From Phycisphaerales bacterium (GTDB taxonomy: Bacteria > Planctomycetota > Phycisphaerae > Phycisphaerales > UBA1924), in contig JADLFW010000004.1 in assembly GCA_020849615.1 (NCBI GenBank), positions 1 through 64,000 of the forward strand: a stretch of DNA of 64,000 bases. Direction: 5' to 3'. Within the stretch, counting starts at the first letter, position 1, and each line of letters starts with the position of its first letter. This document shows, piece by piece, positions 27,273 to 36,220 of the stretch. The notes beneath the pieces were generated by a model that had not been told where the DNA came from, made no database searches, and worked only from the letters and a program-made list of their open reading frames with translations. The position numbers and the translations under genes are program-made.

Positions 27273-28310
27273 TCACGCCGGCGGGAGAGTCGGGCAGCCC
27301 GCGTCGTAGAGGTTCAGGAACTCGAGGAAGTCCGCGAAGTCGATGAACCCATCCTCGTTCAGGTCCGCGGCGGGCTCCTGCCCGTCGTAGCGGTTCAGGT
27401 ACTCGAGGTAGTCGCCAAAGTCGACGAACCCATCGCAGTTCATGTCGGCCTCGCACACCAGGACCCGCGCCGCCCGGCTGGCCACCACACCCATCTCATC
27501 GCTGACGAGGCAATCGTACATCCCGGCATCCTCGGCCCGGGGACTCTCGATCGTGCAGGCCGGGCCCGTCTCGCCGAGCATGGGGATTCCGTCCTTGCAC
27601 CAGATGTACGAGTAGATGCCCGGGCCGCCCGTCCCGACGGTGAGCGTGACGGGCCGGCGGCCGCAGGCGTACTGGTCCTCGGGCTCCAGTTCGATGATCC
27701 CCTGCACCTTCACCAGGAAGTAGGTGCCGTCGAAGTAGTCGCACTCGCCCCGCGGGGTCACGACAAAGTCGACCGTCATCCCCACCTCGAGGTCAACCGG
27801 AACGTCGAAGAAGAACCCGTCCAGATCCCCATCCTCCAGGTCGCGGCTGAAGATCTCTCCCCCCGGCAGGATGATCTTGCACGTCACGCCGTTGGCCCCC
27901 ACCGCGCCCTGCACATCCGACACATACCCGACCAGCCGGGCGGGCAGGTGCTGGTCCGAAGTCCAGCGCCGCACGGCCCAGTTCTCCTGGGAGATGCGGT
28001 CGCCGCACGACGCCGTCCCGTTGGGGTGCATCGCGTAGGCGTTGATCGCGGTCCAGTACCCGCCCGGGCCCAGCGTCCGGCACCACACCGGCCGCTCGCT
28101 GGTGTCGTACAGCGGGAGGAGGTCGAAATCAGCGGATGTCCACGGTTCTCCCTCCGAGCCGTCGTAGTAGCCGTAGCTCCACCGGCCCTGCACCCCGGAG
28201 AACTCCCACAGCGAATCCGCGTACACCTCGGGGTGCGCCGCGACCCGGCCCGCGCCGGGCCAGAGCGCGGCGAGACCCGCCGCAAGCACGATCGCTCGTT
28301 GCGTCTTCAT
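27273..28310 (-). CDS. Secreted Ig-like GC-dockerin protein (member 3) with a PTLPPA tail after GC
   Basis: A 345-residue paralogue. ATG 28310 is chosen over ATG 28346 because GGAGAAGG precedes it and the signal peptide (KTQRAIVLAAGLAALWPGAG) starts immediately. The N-terminal domain (ADSLWEFSGVQG, WSYGYYDGS, GGYWTAINAYAMHPNG, QENWAVRRW) and an Ig-like domain (YIWCKDGIPMLGE, GMYDCLVSD) follow. The dockerin has loops DMNCDG and DLNEDG with a FLEFLNLY helix, then AGC followed by PTLPPA. It is the second of the two C-terminal dockerins here whose Cys is not the last residue. Confidence 0.83.
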   Translation of the reverse strand: MKTQRAIVLAAGLAALWPGAGRVAAHPEVYADSLWEFSGVQGRWSYGYYDGSEGEPWTSADFDLLPLYDTSERPVWCRTLGPGGYWTAINAYAMHPNGTASCGDRISQENWAVRRWTSDQHLPARLVGYVSDVQGAVGANGVTCKIILPGGEIFSRDLEDGDLDGFFFDVPVDLEVGMTVDFVVTPRGECDYFDGTYFLVKVQGIIELEPEDQYACGRRPVTLTVGTGGPGIYSYIWCKDGIPMLGETGPACTIESPRAEDAGMYDCLVSDEMGVVASRAARVLVCEADMNCDGFVDFGDYLEYLNRYDGQEPAADLNEDGFIDFADFLEFLNLYDAGCPTLPPA

Positions 28311-28498
28311 GGCCTTCTCCCTGCATAAGGGGTCGGCGGGCCGCACGAGGGCCGCATGACCGGCCCAGACGCAGCCTTATAGGTTCGCGCGCGGACACCG
28401 GGGCGCCAGAATCCGCCCCCCAAACCAGCCCATGGGGCCCGGCGATCGGATCGCCAAGACCACGGGATTCCGCCCTGTTTGGCCCAATGACCGCCGCG

Positions 28499-29512
28499 CT
28501 AACACCCGGCGTCGTAGCGGTTCAGGAACTCGAGGTAATCGGAGAAATCGATGAACCCGTCCCGGTTCAGGTCGGCCCGCGCATCGCTGATGTCGTAGCG
28601 GTTCAGGAACTCGAGGTAGTCGTTGAAGTCGACGAACGTGTCGCAGTTCAGGTCGATGCCGCACACCGTCACCACCGCCTTTTCGGTGGTGATACTGCCG
28701 CACACATCGGTGATCACGCAGTCATACTCGCCCGCCTGGGCCGGGGTGGGGTCCGCGACCGTGTAGGTTCTCTCGATGGCCTGCTGGATCGGCACCCGGT
28801 TGCGCCGCCACTGGTACGTGTACTGCCCCTGCCCGCCGATCCCCACGCTCAGCTCGATCGGCTTGCCGTCGCACGCGTACTGCGTCCGCGGCTGCTCCTC
28901 GAGAATCCCCTGCACCTTCACCATGTAGTACACGCCGTCGGACAGGTCGGATGTTCCGCGCGGCGTCAGCACGAAATCAACCGGCGAGCCCACGTACAGG
29001 CACACCGGGATGTCCAGGTCGAACCCCGCCAGGTCGCCGTCATCGAGGTCGCGGCTGAACAGCAGCTGCCCGTTGGCGAAGACCTTCACCGTCGTCCCGT
29101 CCGCGCCCGCCGCGGCGCCGGCATCGGCAACGTGCCCCGTGATCCGCGCCGGCAGACGCCTGGTCGCCAGCCAGCGGCGCACCGCCCAGTTCTCCTCGTT
29201 CTTCCGCCCGGCCGACGAGATCGCCCCGTTGGGGTGCATCGCCACCGCGTTGATCGCCGTCCAGTACCCGCCCACGCCCAGCACCCTGTACCACGCCGGG
29301 CCCACACCCTGGTCGTACACCGGCAGGTAGTCGAAATCGACCGGCGTCCAGGGCAGCGGGTCGGACCCGTCGTAGAAGCCGTACTCCCAGAAGTTGGCCG
29401 TCTGAACGCCGGAATACCCCGCCACCGAATCGGCGTAGATCTCGACCTGCGCCGCAGCGCCGCCGGCCCCCGCCATCATCACCGCCGCCACCAGACCCGT
29501 TGCCTTCAGCAT
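28499..29512 (-). CDS. Secreted Ig-like GC-dockerin protein (member 4)
   Basis: A 337-residue paralogue of the three genes to its left. GGGAGGGTG precedes ATG 29512; the signal peptide ends near residue 21 (AAAQ). It keeps ADSVAGYSGVQT, WEYGFYDGSDPLPWTPVDF, GGYWTAINAVAMHPNG and EENWAVRRW in the first domain, and YQWRRNRVPIQQA with GEYDCVITD in the Ig-like domain. The dockerin has loops DLNCDT and DLNRDG and ends DAGC as the true C-terminus. Members 2-4 are adjacent and similarly sized, consistent with tandem duplication followed by divergence. Function unknown beyond a probable binding role at the surface. Confidence 0.83.
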   Translation of the reverse strand: MLKATGLVAAVMMAGAGGAAAQVEIYADSVAGYSGVQTANFWEYGFYDGSDPLPWTPVDFDYLPVYDQGVGPAWYRVLGVGGYWTAINAVAMHPNGAISSAGRKNEENWAVRRWLATRRLPARITGHVADAGAAAGADGTTVKVFANGQLLFSRDLDDGDLAGFDLDIPVCLYVGSPVDFVLTPRGTSDLSDGVYYMVKVQGILEEQPRTQYACDGKPIELSVGIGGQGQYTYQWRRNRVPIQQAIERTYTVADPTPAQAGEYDCVITDVCGSITTEKAVVTVCGIDLNCDTFVDFNDYLEFLNRYDISDARADLNRDGFIDFSDYLEFLNRYDAGC

Positions 29513-29672
29513 GAATCACCCTCCCGCGGTCCACGCTCCGCCACGCCCCCGGACACCCTCCAACACCCATGGGCAGCCGGGGCCCCACCGGGCCCGGACC
29601 GTCACCACTTACCAGCCTCTACTGTGCGCAACGCCGGGCCGCCCGGCCAGCATTCCTCCCGGGCATTCCCGA

Positions 29673-31028
29673 TCAGCAGCCCGCGTCGTACAGGTTCAGG
29701 AACTCCAGGTAATCGGCAAAGTCCACCACCCCATCGCCGTTCAGATCGGCCCGCGGGTCCTGCGCATCGTAAAGGTTGAGAAACGCCAGAAAATCCGCGA
29801 AATCCACCACCCCGTCGCCGTTGAAGTCCGCCGCGCACCGCACGCACGCGGCCCGGATCACCAGCCCGCTCGCGGGTGTCGCCCCGGCCTGCGTGAAGCT
29901 CCCGCCCACCACCAGGTCATCCCCCAGCACAAAGAGCCCGAAGACCGATGGGAACGTCGCCGGCGGCAGCGCGGGCTCGGTCATCCCCCCATCCACCGTC
30001 ACCCACACCGTCCCCTCCAGCCGGGCCAACTGCGCCGTGTTGGGCTGCGCGGTCCCGCCCGCGTACAGCCGCGCACCGGACCCGTCATCCCACGACAGCA
30101 GCGACGTCGTCCGCCCGCCCAGGTACTGCCCGGCCCGCGACCAGGTCGACCCGCTCCACATCACGACGCTGCTCGTCCCCCCCGTGCCGTTGGGCCGAAG
30201 GTCCCACCCGCCCGCGTACAGCTTCCCCTCGTGCACGCCGATCGCCTCGATCCCCGAGAACGTCACCGCGCCCCGCACACCCATCCCGATCTGCTGCCAC
30301 GCCGAGCCCGTCCACCGCGCGATGAACCCGCTCACGCCCCCGATCGAGTCAAACCGCCCGCCCGCGTACAGCTTCTCGCCCGTGCCGTCATCAAAGACCT
30401 TCAGCGCGAACACCGCCGGCGAGAACCCGGCGCCCATCCCCGCGCCCAGCGGACGCCACCCTTCCGCCGCGCTGTACGAGGCGATCCCGCTCGCCGCGAT
30501 CCCCCCGATCGTCGTGAACCCGCCCCCGACGTACAGGCGGCCGTTCCACTCCTGCATCGCCCACACCGCGCCGTCGGGCTGCCCGCCCGGCATCCCCGAC
30601 CACGATGATCCATCCCACCGGGCCAGGTTAATCGTGTCGAGCTCCCCGCCCGCCGTCGAGAACCCGCCCCCCACCACCAGCTCGGGCCCGGCCCCGAAGT
30701 CGTACCCGGTGATCGCGGCGCTGAATGAGTTCGAGAACGTCGAGTAGCACCCGCCCCCGACCGCCGACCATACCCCGGTCGCCGGGTTCCACCGGGCCAC
30801 ACCCCGCGTCGCCAGCCCGCCGATCCGCGTGTAAGAGCCGCCCACGTACAGCACCGCAACGCCGCCCTCCACCCGGTTGTACATCGGCCCCGCGTACCCA
30901 TCCCCCAGCCCGGGCGACCCGATCGCTCCGCTCCACGATGCGCTGCACGGCTGACCCATCGCCGTTCCCCCCAGCGACACGAGCGCCCCCGCCACGCTCC
31001 CGGCAGCCCGCCAACGCATCCTCGCCAT
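29673..31028 (-). CDS. Secreted kelch-like propeller protein with C-terminal GC-type dockerin
   Basis: A 451-residue protein. ATG 31028 is preferred, with GGAGG 6 bases upstream; the preceding GTG 31031 is also possible. A signal peptide (about 1-25, ending AMG) is followed by at least six propeller units with the pattern LYVGGxFxxIGGxxxxxIARWxGxxWxxxGxG, the same build as the genes at 16641 and 34855. One unit carries a longer loop (GWDLRPNGTGGTSSVVMW). The dockerin has two near-identical loops (DFNGDGVVDFADF and DLNGDGVVDFADY) and ends DAGC. It is probably a surface binding protein. Confidence 0.82.
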   Translation of the reverse strand: MARMRWRAAGSVAGALVSLGGTAMGQPCSASWSGAIGSPGLGDGYAGPMYNRVEGGVAVLYVGGSYTRIGGLATRGVARWNPATGVWSAVGGGCYSTFSNSFSAAITGYDFGAGPELVVGGGFSTAGGELDTINLARWDGSSWSGMPGGQPDGAVWAMQEWNGRLYVGGGFTTIGGIAASGIASYSAAEGWRPLGAGMGAGFSPAVFALKVFDDGTGEKLYAGGRFDSIGGVSGFIARWTGSAWQQIGMGVRGAVTFSGIEAIGVHEGKLYAGGWDLRPNGTGGTSSVVMWSGSTWSRAGQYLGGRTTSLLSWDDGSGARLYAGGTAQPNTAQLARLEGTVWVTVDGGMTEPALPPATFPSVFGLFVLGDDLVVGGSFTQAGATPASGLVIRAACVRCAADFNGDGVVDFADFLAFLNLYDAQDPRADLNGDGVVDFADYLEFLNLYDAGC

Positions 31029-31146
31029 CACGGTCCTCCCTCGGACGATCGTCCAGCAGAACCCAGCCCCGATGGAACAAGCCCCACCCTACCCGAAGCG
31101 CCCCCGCCCCCACAAGAGCAACGGGGCGAACAGGCCCACCCTACCA

Positions 31147-31177
31147 AGCAAAGGCCCCGGGCTCTTCACCCGGGGCC
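31147..31177 (-). terminator. Rho-independent terminator of the 31218-33650 gene
   Basis: A perfect 9-base stem (GGCCCCGGG / CCCGGGGCC, loop CTCTTCA) is followed on the minus strand by TTTGCTTGG, about 40 bases past the stop. Confidence 0.78.
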
Positions 31178-31217
31178 GGCTGATCACTCCGCTGTGTTTC
31201 TGCTCCGCTGCTGCTCC

Positions 31218-33650
31218 TCAGCACCCCGCATCGAAGAAGTTCAGGAACTCCAGGTAGTCGGTGAAGTCCACCACCCCGTCGCCGTTGAAGTCAACGCTGG
31301 GGTCGAGCACGTCGTAGCGGTTCAGGAACTCGAGGTAGTCGGCAAAGTCCACCACGCCGTCGCCGTCGAGGTCGGCCCGGCACGCCGAGAGCAGCGCGGC
31401 CCGCCACGCCCCGCGTCCGTACGTCCCCGCGGTGATCGTCCGGGCCGTCGCATCGATGAACAGGTCGCCCACGTTCACGTTCGGGAACGTCGCGTTGTTC
31501 TTGGTCCACGAGGCTCCGCCGTCGAGGCTGAAGTACATCCCCGCGCCCGAGCCGACGTACAGGCCCGGCGGGCTGACGCCCCAGTCGATCGCGAGCGCGT
31601 TGGCCCGCACGCCCGTCGGCAGCGAGCCGGTGACGTTCGTCCAGCTCACCCCGAAGTTGGTGGTGCGGAAGACCCGCCCGCCGCTCGTCGCGTAGTACGA
31701 CACGTACGCCGTGCCGGGGTCGGCGGGCGAGATCATGATGTCGCTGACCTGACTGGTCGGCAGGCCCGTCGAGCGGTTGTTCCATGTCGAGGCGTCGGTC
31801 GTCACGTACACGCGGCCCGTCGTCGAGCCCGAGTAGATCGTGCTAGAGGCGCCCTTGGCGACGGCGATCGCGTTCAGCGTGCCGCCGCCCGCCACCGTGC
31901 TCGTCGAGATCGCCGTCCACGTCGGGGTGCCGGCGGTCGCGTTGGTCGTTCGCCACACGCGGTTGGTGCCGCCCAGCAGCGTCGCGCTGGCGTTGGGATC
32001 GCCCACCAGCGGCGCGATGAAGTTCGCGGGGTCTGATCCCCACGCGCCCGTGATCTCCGCCGACCCGCCGCTCGAATACCGGTAGATCGTCAGGTACACG
32101 TACGTCGTGTACCGCCGCGTCCCGGCCACCGAGAAATCGTACACGCTGAAGCCGCCATCGCCCGTCTGCAGCTGCGGCCAGTTCAGGCTCGTGCTGGTCT
32201 TCTCCGGCGTGCCGTTGTCCTGCGTTCCCCCCAGCGCCCGGTTCGGCAGCGTCGGGTGCTGCACGAGGTTGTAGATCTGCGCCGCCGCCAGCGTCCCGTT
32301 CGCGTTCGTCCAGCTCGCCCCGCCGTTGGTGCTCTTGTAGATCCCCCCGTCGTTGCACTCCCAGATCAACCCGCCGGGCCCGAACTCCAGCGCGTGATGA
32401 TCCGGGTGCACCTGCACGGGCCCGTCGGAGATCTCCGTCCACGTGTTGCCGCCGTTGCTCGTCTTGAGGATCCCCGCTGTCGCGAAGCGCGGGTCCACAC
32501 CGCCGCAGTAGACGATGTCGGGATTGGCCGGGTCCGCCGAGACAAAGCACGCGTAGTCGCCGTACTCGGGGAAGTTGGGCGTCGCCGTCTTGGCGACCCA
32601 CGTGCCGCCGCCGTCCGCGGTGCGGTACAGCCCCTGCAGCGACCCGCCGCTCAGGATCGCCGCGTACAGCACCGCCGGGTTCGAGCGCCCGATCGTCAGG
32701 TACACGCTGCCCGCCGCCGTCGCGGGCAGGCCGCCCGCCAGCTTCGCCAGCGTCGTCCCGCCATCCAGCGATCGGTACACCCCCTGGGCCCGGCGGCCGA
32801 TGTACACCGTCGTCGGCGTCGTCGTGTTGATCACCACCGAGTTGCAGATCCCCGTCAGCAGCTGCGACCAGTTCGCCCCGCCGTCGGTCGAGCGCCAGTA
32901 GCCGTTGCGCCCCGTGACATGAAGGATGCTGCTGTCGGTCGGGTGCACCGCGATGTCGGTCACCTGCGTGCCCAGCTGCGCGCTCGTCGCGATCCGCTCC
33001 CACGTCGCCCCCGCATCCGTTGAGCGGAAGAGCCCATCGCCCGTCGAGCCGTCGCCGTACTCGCCCGTGCCGTAGTACACGGTGTCGGGGTCCGAGGGGT
33101 CAACCGCGATCGCCCCGCTGTTCATGATCGACAGCCCGTCGGTCAGCGGCGTCCAGTTCGTCCCCCCGTCGGTCGTCTTCCACACCCCGCCCGACGCCGC
33201 CGCGATGTAGCACGTGTTCGCATCCGTCGGGTGCGGCGCGATCGCCACCACCCGCCCGCCCGCGTTCCCCTCCCCCGACCAGTACTCCGAAGAGATCGGC
33301 CTGGGCCCGATGAACTCCCACATCAGCCCGGCCCGTGTCCCGCCGGCCCCGCCCGTGCCGCCGGGCCTCCAGTTCGGATCGGGCTCGCCGATGATCCGGA
33401 TGTACCCATACGGCGCCGGGCCCGCCTCGTGCGCCTCATCTTCATCCGCCTTCACAAACACCACGCCGCCCGGCTTCACACCCGGCAACCGGCCATCCGC
33501 ATCGCGCAGCGAGACCCGGTCTCGTTCCACGCCGGGCCCGGCCGAGCATCCGCCGACCATTACCACTCCCACCACGCAAGCCGCGCCCGCCATCAACTTC
33601 GCCACCAGCAGAGTCCGATACCCACGCCCCGGCTCAGCCCGATGCCGCAT
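31218..33650 (-). CDS. Lipoprotein BNR/sortilin-type propeller with C-terminal GC-type dockerin
   Basis: An 810-residue protein. ATG 33650 has GAGAGG about 10 bases upstream. The N-terminus carries a hydrophobic stretch ending in a lipobox (MVGGC, Cys35), so it should be lipid-anchored, unlike the other dockerin proteins here. Residues 110-750 form a large propeller with many BNR/Asp-box motifs (SxDGGxxW: STDAGATW, STDGGANW, SLDGGTTL, TSNGGNTW, STNGGASW), the VPS10/sortilin or xyloglucanase-like type. Without visible catalytic acids in a GH74 arrangement I do not call it an enzyme. The dockerin (DLDGDG and DFNGDG) ends DAGC. Having a lipid anchor and a GC-dockerin in one chain is informative about the dockerin's role. 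Confidence 0.82.
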   Translation of the reverse strand: MRHRAEPGRGYRTLLVAKLMAGAACVVGVVMVGGCSAGPGVERDRVSLRDADGRLPGVKPGGVVFVKADEDEAHEAGPAPYGYIRIIGEPDPNWRPGGTGGAGGTRAGLMWEFIGPRPISSEYWSGEGNAGGRVVAIAPHPTDANTCYIAAASGGVWKTTDGGTNWTPLTDGLSIMNSGAIAVDPSDPDTVYYGTGEYGDGSTGDGLFRSTDAGATWERIATSAQLGTQVTDIAVHPTDSSILHVTGRNGYWRSTDGGANWSQLLTGICNSVVINTTTPTTVYIGRRAQGVYRSLDGGTTLAKLAGGLPATAAGSVYLTIGRSNPAVLYAAILSGGSLQGLYRTADGGGTWVAKTATPNFPEYGDYACFVSADPANPDIVYCGGVDPRFATAGILKTSNGGNTWTEISDGPVQVHPDHHALEFGPGGLIWECNDGGIYKSTNGGASWTNANGTLAAAQIYNLVQHPTLPNRALGGTQDNGTPEKTSTSLNWPQLQTGDGGFSVYDFSVAGTRRYTTYVYLTIYRYSSGGSAEITGAWGSDPANFIAPLVGDPNASATLLGGTNRVWRTTNATAGTPTWTAISTSTVAGGGTLNAIAVAKGASSTIYSGSTTGRVYVTTDASTWNNRSTGLPTSQVSDIMISPADPGTAYVSYYATSGGRVFRTTNFGVSWTNVTGSLPTGVRANALAIDWGVSPPGLYVGSGAGMYFSLDGGASWTKNNATFPNVNVGDLFIDATARTITAGTYGRGAWRAALLSACRADLDGDGVVDFADYLEFLNRYDVLDPSVDFNGDGVVDFTDYLEFLNFFDAGC

Positions 33651-33800
33651 CGTTGCCCATCCTCTCTATCTTGACATTTCCAGCGCCAGAACCCGCTCGT
33701 TCCCCATCTATCGGCCCGAACGGTACCCGACATACGGGTGAAGCCCGGCGCCGGTTTCTCCCCGTCTCTCCGCTTCTCTCCGACCCTTCATCACCCAACG

Positions 33801-33835
33801 GAAAAGGCCCCCGGCATCGATCAGCCGAGGGCCCC
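33801..33835 (-). terminator. Probable terminator of the 33868-34620 gene
   Basis: A 10-base stem with one G-T type wobble (GGCCCCCGGC / GCCGAGGGCC, loop ATCGATCA) is followed on the minus strand by TTTTCCGTT. Confidence 0.7.
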
Positions 33836-33840
33836 GGGTG

Positions 33841-33867
33841 GCTCACTCCCTCACTCCGTCACTTCCT
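33841..33867 (-). repeat. Short TCAC-type repeat after a dockerin stop codon
   Basis: Copies of CTCACTCCxTCACT sit directly between the stop of the 33868 gene and its terminator. The unit matches those at 36172-36211 and 6146-6170. Confidence 0.5.
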
Positions 33868-34620
33868 CTAGCACCCCGCGTCGTACATGTTCAGGTACTC
33901 GAGGTAGTCCACAAAGTCCACGAGCCCATCCTCGTTGAAGTCCACGCGCGGGTCCTGCAGCTCGTAGTAGTTCAGGAACTCCAGGTAGTCGCTGAAGTCA
34001 ACCCGCCCGTCGCCCGTGAAGTCGGCCTTGCACTCGAACATGTACTGAATGTCGTCGATTCCCCACGTGCCGTCGCCGCTCGCATCCATCTGCACACGCA
34101 CGATGGGCGGGCGGTCGTTGCGGTAGAACCCCACGAACTCCGCCGCGCCCGCCGATTCGGTCGTGTAGGTGCTCGTGCTGCCGTCCAGGTGGTGAATGGT
34201 GTACACCGTCCCCGTGTGGTCGATGTCCGCCAGCGCCACGGCATCCACCCCGAACGGGAACTCCAGCTCCAGGTACCGCCCCTCGTTGTGCGCCACGCCG
34301 AACACGCCGTTGGGCCGCGACCCGCCGAACGCCGTCCCCGACCTGATCACCGCCCGGGCCGCGGTCGTCGTGTCGCGGATCACCATCCGCGCCGGAAACA
34401 ACCCCTCGACCCCCGAGATGTTCTGCCCGTCGATGAACCCGCTCTCGAAATCCACCGTGCAGCTCGGCGCCGGCATCCCACAGTCCGCCAGCCACTCGGC
34501 CCGCCGGGCCTCGACATCCGCCGGGGCCGCCGCATCACGCACGATGATGTCCCCGCCCGCCCACCCTCCCGCAACCAGCAGACACCCCGCCGCCAGCGCA
34601 TACCGCTTCCCAGCACTCAT
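33868..34620 (-). CDS. Secreted GC-dockerin protein with carbohydrate-binding-like beta domain
   Basis: A 250-residue protein. ATG 34620 has GAGGAGG about 5 bases upstream; the signal peptide (about 1-23) ends in WAGG. A propeptide-like charged stretch (VRDAAAPADVEARRAEW) leads to a beta domain (about 50-190) opening with VDFESGFIDGQNISG. It includes GGSRPNGVFGVAHNEG and ends with a DGTWGIDDIQY strand, a pattern common to jelly-roll modules of secreted planctomycete proteins. The dockerin has loops DFTGDG and DFNEDG and ends DAGC, with a NYYELQ linker. No catalytic motif was seen. Confidence 0.8.
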   Translation of the reverse strand: MSAGKRYALAAGCLLVAGGWAGGDIIVRDAAAPADVEARRAEWLADCGMPAPSCTVDFESGFIDGQNISGVEGLFPARMVIRDTTTAARAVIRSGTAFGGSRPNGVFGVAHNEGRYLELEFPFGVDAVALADIDHTGTVYTIHHLDGSTSTYTTESAGAAEFVGFYRNDRPPIVRVQMDASGDGTWGIDDIQYMFECKADFTGDGRVDFSDYLEFLNYYELQDPRVDFNEDGLVDFVDYLEYLNMYDAGC

Positions 34621-34797
34621 ACAGCCTCCTCTCTGAGAGCCGGGCCCGCCCGCCAGCCCTTCAACACCCGCCACGCACCAGCGCGCAGCGCCGAACCTCA
34701 ACGGTAGATCCCGCCTCCCCGCCTTCCAGCGCGCAGCCGCGCCGCTCCGCATTTGCGGAACCCCGCCCCCGGGACATCATCCCGCGCAAGCCCCAAC

Positions 34798-34828
34798 GAA
34801 AAGACCCCCGGCGCCGGGCCGGGGGCCT
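34798..34828 (-). terminator. Rho-independent terminator of the 34855-36132 gene
   Basis: An 8-base stem (CCCCCGGC / GCCGGGGG, loop GCCGG) is followed on the minus strand by TCTTTTCGTT, about 27 bases past the stop at 34855. Confidence 0.78.
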
Positions 34829-34854
34829 GTCACTTCATCACCTCGTCACGTCCT

Positions 34855-36132
34855 CTAGCACCCCGCGTCGTACAGGTTCAGGAACTCGAGGTAGTCGCTG
34901 AAGTCCACCAGCCCGTCACCGTTGAAGTCGACGCGCGCATCCCCGGCGTCGTACAGGTTCAGGAAATCGAGGTAGTCGGCGAAGTCAACCAGGTCATCGC
35001 AGTTGAGGTCGGCCCGGCACAAACCCCACAGCGCCAGGCACTCCGACGCCAGGCTCCCCGCGGTCGTGAAATCGCCCGCGACCAGCAGCCTGCCACTGGG
35101 ATGATGCGAGAGCGAGAACACACCCTTGTCGGTGCCGCCGTCCATCGCGTACCACGCTCCCCCGCTCCACCGCGCGATGTTGGTCGTCGACACCCCGCCC
35201 GCGCCGATGAACACGCCGCCCGCGACCAGGTCGCCATCGGGGAGCTCGATCGCCGACCACACGTTGCCCAGGATGCCCGACCCCAGAGCGCTGTACGACA
35301 CGCCGTTCCACCGCGCGATCCGGCTCGCGACCGCCGTTCCGATCAGCGTGAATTGGCCCCCCACGATCAGGTCCCCGTTGGGCATCGGCGCCAGGTAGAA
35401 CACCGCGGCGTTCGCCCCGCCCATCGCCGACCACGCCGTCCCGTTCCACCGCGCGATCCGGTTCACCAGCGTCCCGCCCGCGGTGGTGAACTGGCCGCCC
35501 GCCACCAGGTCGCCCCCCGGGCCCGTCGCCAGCGCCCACACGATGTTGTTCACCCCCGAGCTCAGGCCCGTCCACGCGCTGCCCGTCCACCTCGCGATCC
35601 GGTTCACGGTGGCCGTGCCCGCCGTGCTGAAGAACCCGCCCGCGATCAGCTCGCCGCCCGGCGTCACGGTGAGCGCGTTCACCACGTTGTTCATCCCGCC
35701 GCCCATCGACACCCACCCCGAGCCATCCCACATCGCGATGTAGTTGGTCCCCAGCCCATCGGCCGTCGTGAACGCCCCGCCCGCCACCAGCTCGCCCGTC
35801 GGCAGCACCGCCAGCGCATTCACTTCCCCATCCATCCCCGACCCCAGCGCCGACCACGACGAACCATCCCACACCGCGATGTTCGCCGCCGGCACACCCG
35901 CCACCGAGGTGAACGACCCCGCCACCACCAGCACCCCAGCCGCCGGGCCGGCCCCGTCCGGATCCCACGCCTGCACATCCCACACCACGGGATCAGCCCC
36001 AACCCACGACGGGCCGACCGCCGACCAGTGCGCTGCACACTGCCCCAGCGCCGGGCCCGCCGTCACCAGCACCGCCGCCGTCATCGCCATCCCGCGCAGC
36101 AGCCGCGCAGCCGAACGCTCATTCTTCAGCAT
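34855..36132 (-). CDS. Secreted kelch-like propeller protein with C-terminal GC-type dockerin
   Basis: A 425-residue protein. ATG 36132 has TGGAGG at good spacing; the signal peptide ends near residue 31 (ALG). Six or seven consecutive units of about 45-47 residues share the core GELVAGGxFTTAGGxxVNRIARWNGxxWxxLxSGxxN, more uniform than in the related genes at 16641 and 29673. That uniformity suggests unit amplification within the gene. The dockerin has loops DLNCDD and DFNGDG and ends DAGC. The gene is followed by its own terminator. Role: probably surface binding; substrate not evident. Confidence 0.83.
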   Translation of the reverse strand: MLKNERSAARLLRGMAMTAAVLVTAGPALGQCAAHWSAVGPSWVGADPVVWDVQAWDPDGAGPAAGVLVVAGSFTSVAGVPAANIAVWDGSSWSALGSGMDGEVNALAVLPTGELVAGGAFTTADGLGTNYIAMWDGSGWVSMGGGMNNVVNALTVTPGGELIAGGFFSTAGTATVNRIARWTGSAWTGLSSGVNNIVWALATGPGGDLVAGGQFTTAGGTLVNRIARWNGTAWSAMGGANAAVFYLAPMPNGDLIVGGQFTLIGTAVASRIARWNGVSYSALGSGILGNVWSAIELPDGDLVAGGVFIGAGGVSTTNIARWSGGAWYAMDGGTDKGVFSLSHHPSGRLLVAGDFTTAGSLASECLALWGLCRADLNCDDLVDFADYLDFLNLYDAGDARVDFNGDGLVDFSDYLEFLNLYDAGC

Positions 36133-36171
36133 CGCCAACCTCCAGTTATCCCCCAAGACCACGCCGCTTCA

Positions 36172-36220
36172 TCACTCCGTCACTCCGTCACTCCGTCACT
36201 CCGTCACTCCGTCACTTGCC
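36172..36220. repeat. Five perfect 8-base tandem repeats (TCACTCCG) between dockerin genes
   Basis: The unit TCACTCCG is repeated five times without change (36172-36211) and then decays (TCACTTGCC) into the stop codon of the 36221 gene. It lies wholly in the gap between two minus-strand dockerin genes. Degenerate forms of the unit follow other dockerin stops. Such a run is prone to slippage. Confidence 0.85.

Noticed and set aside
33653..33871. Short plus-strand frame before the 33868 gene
   Set aside because: Overlaps terminator and repeat sequence; no ribosome-binding site.
36172..36220. CRISPR array
   Set aside because: The repeats are 8 bases long and directly adjacent without spacers.
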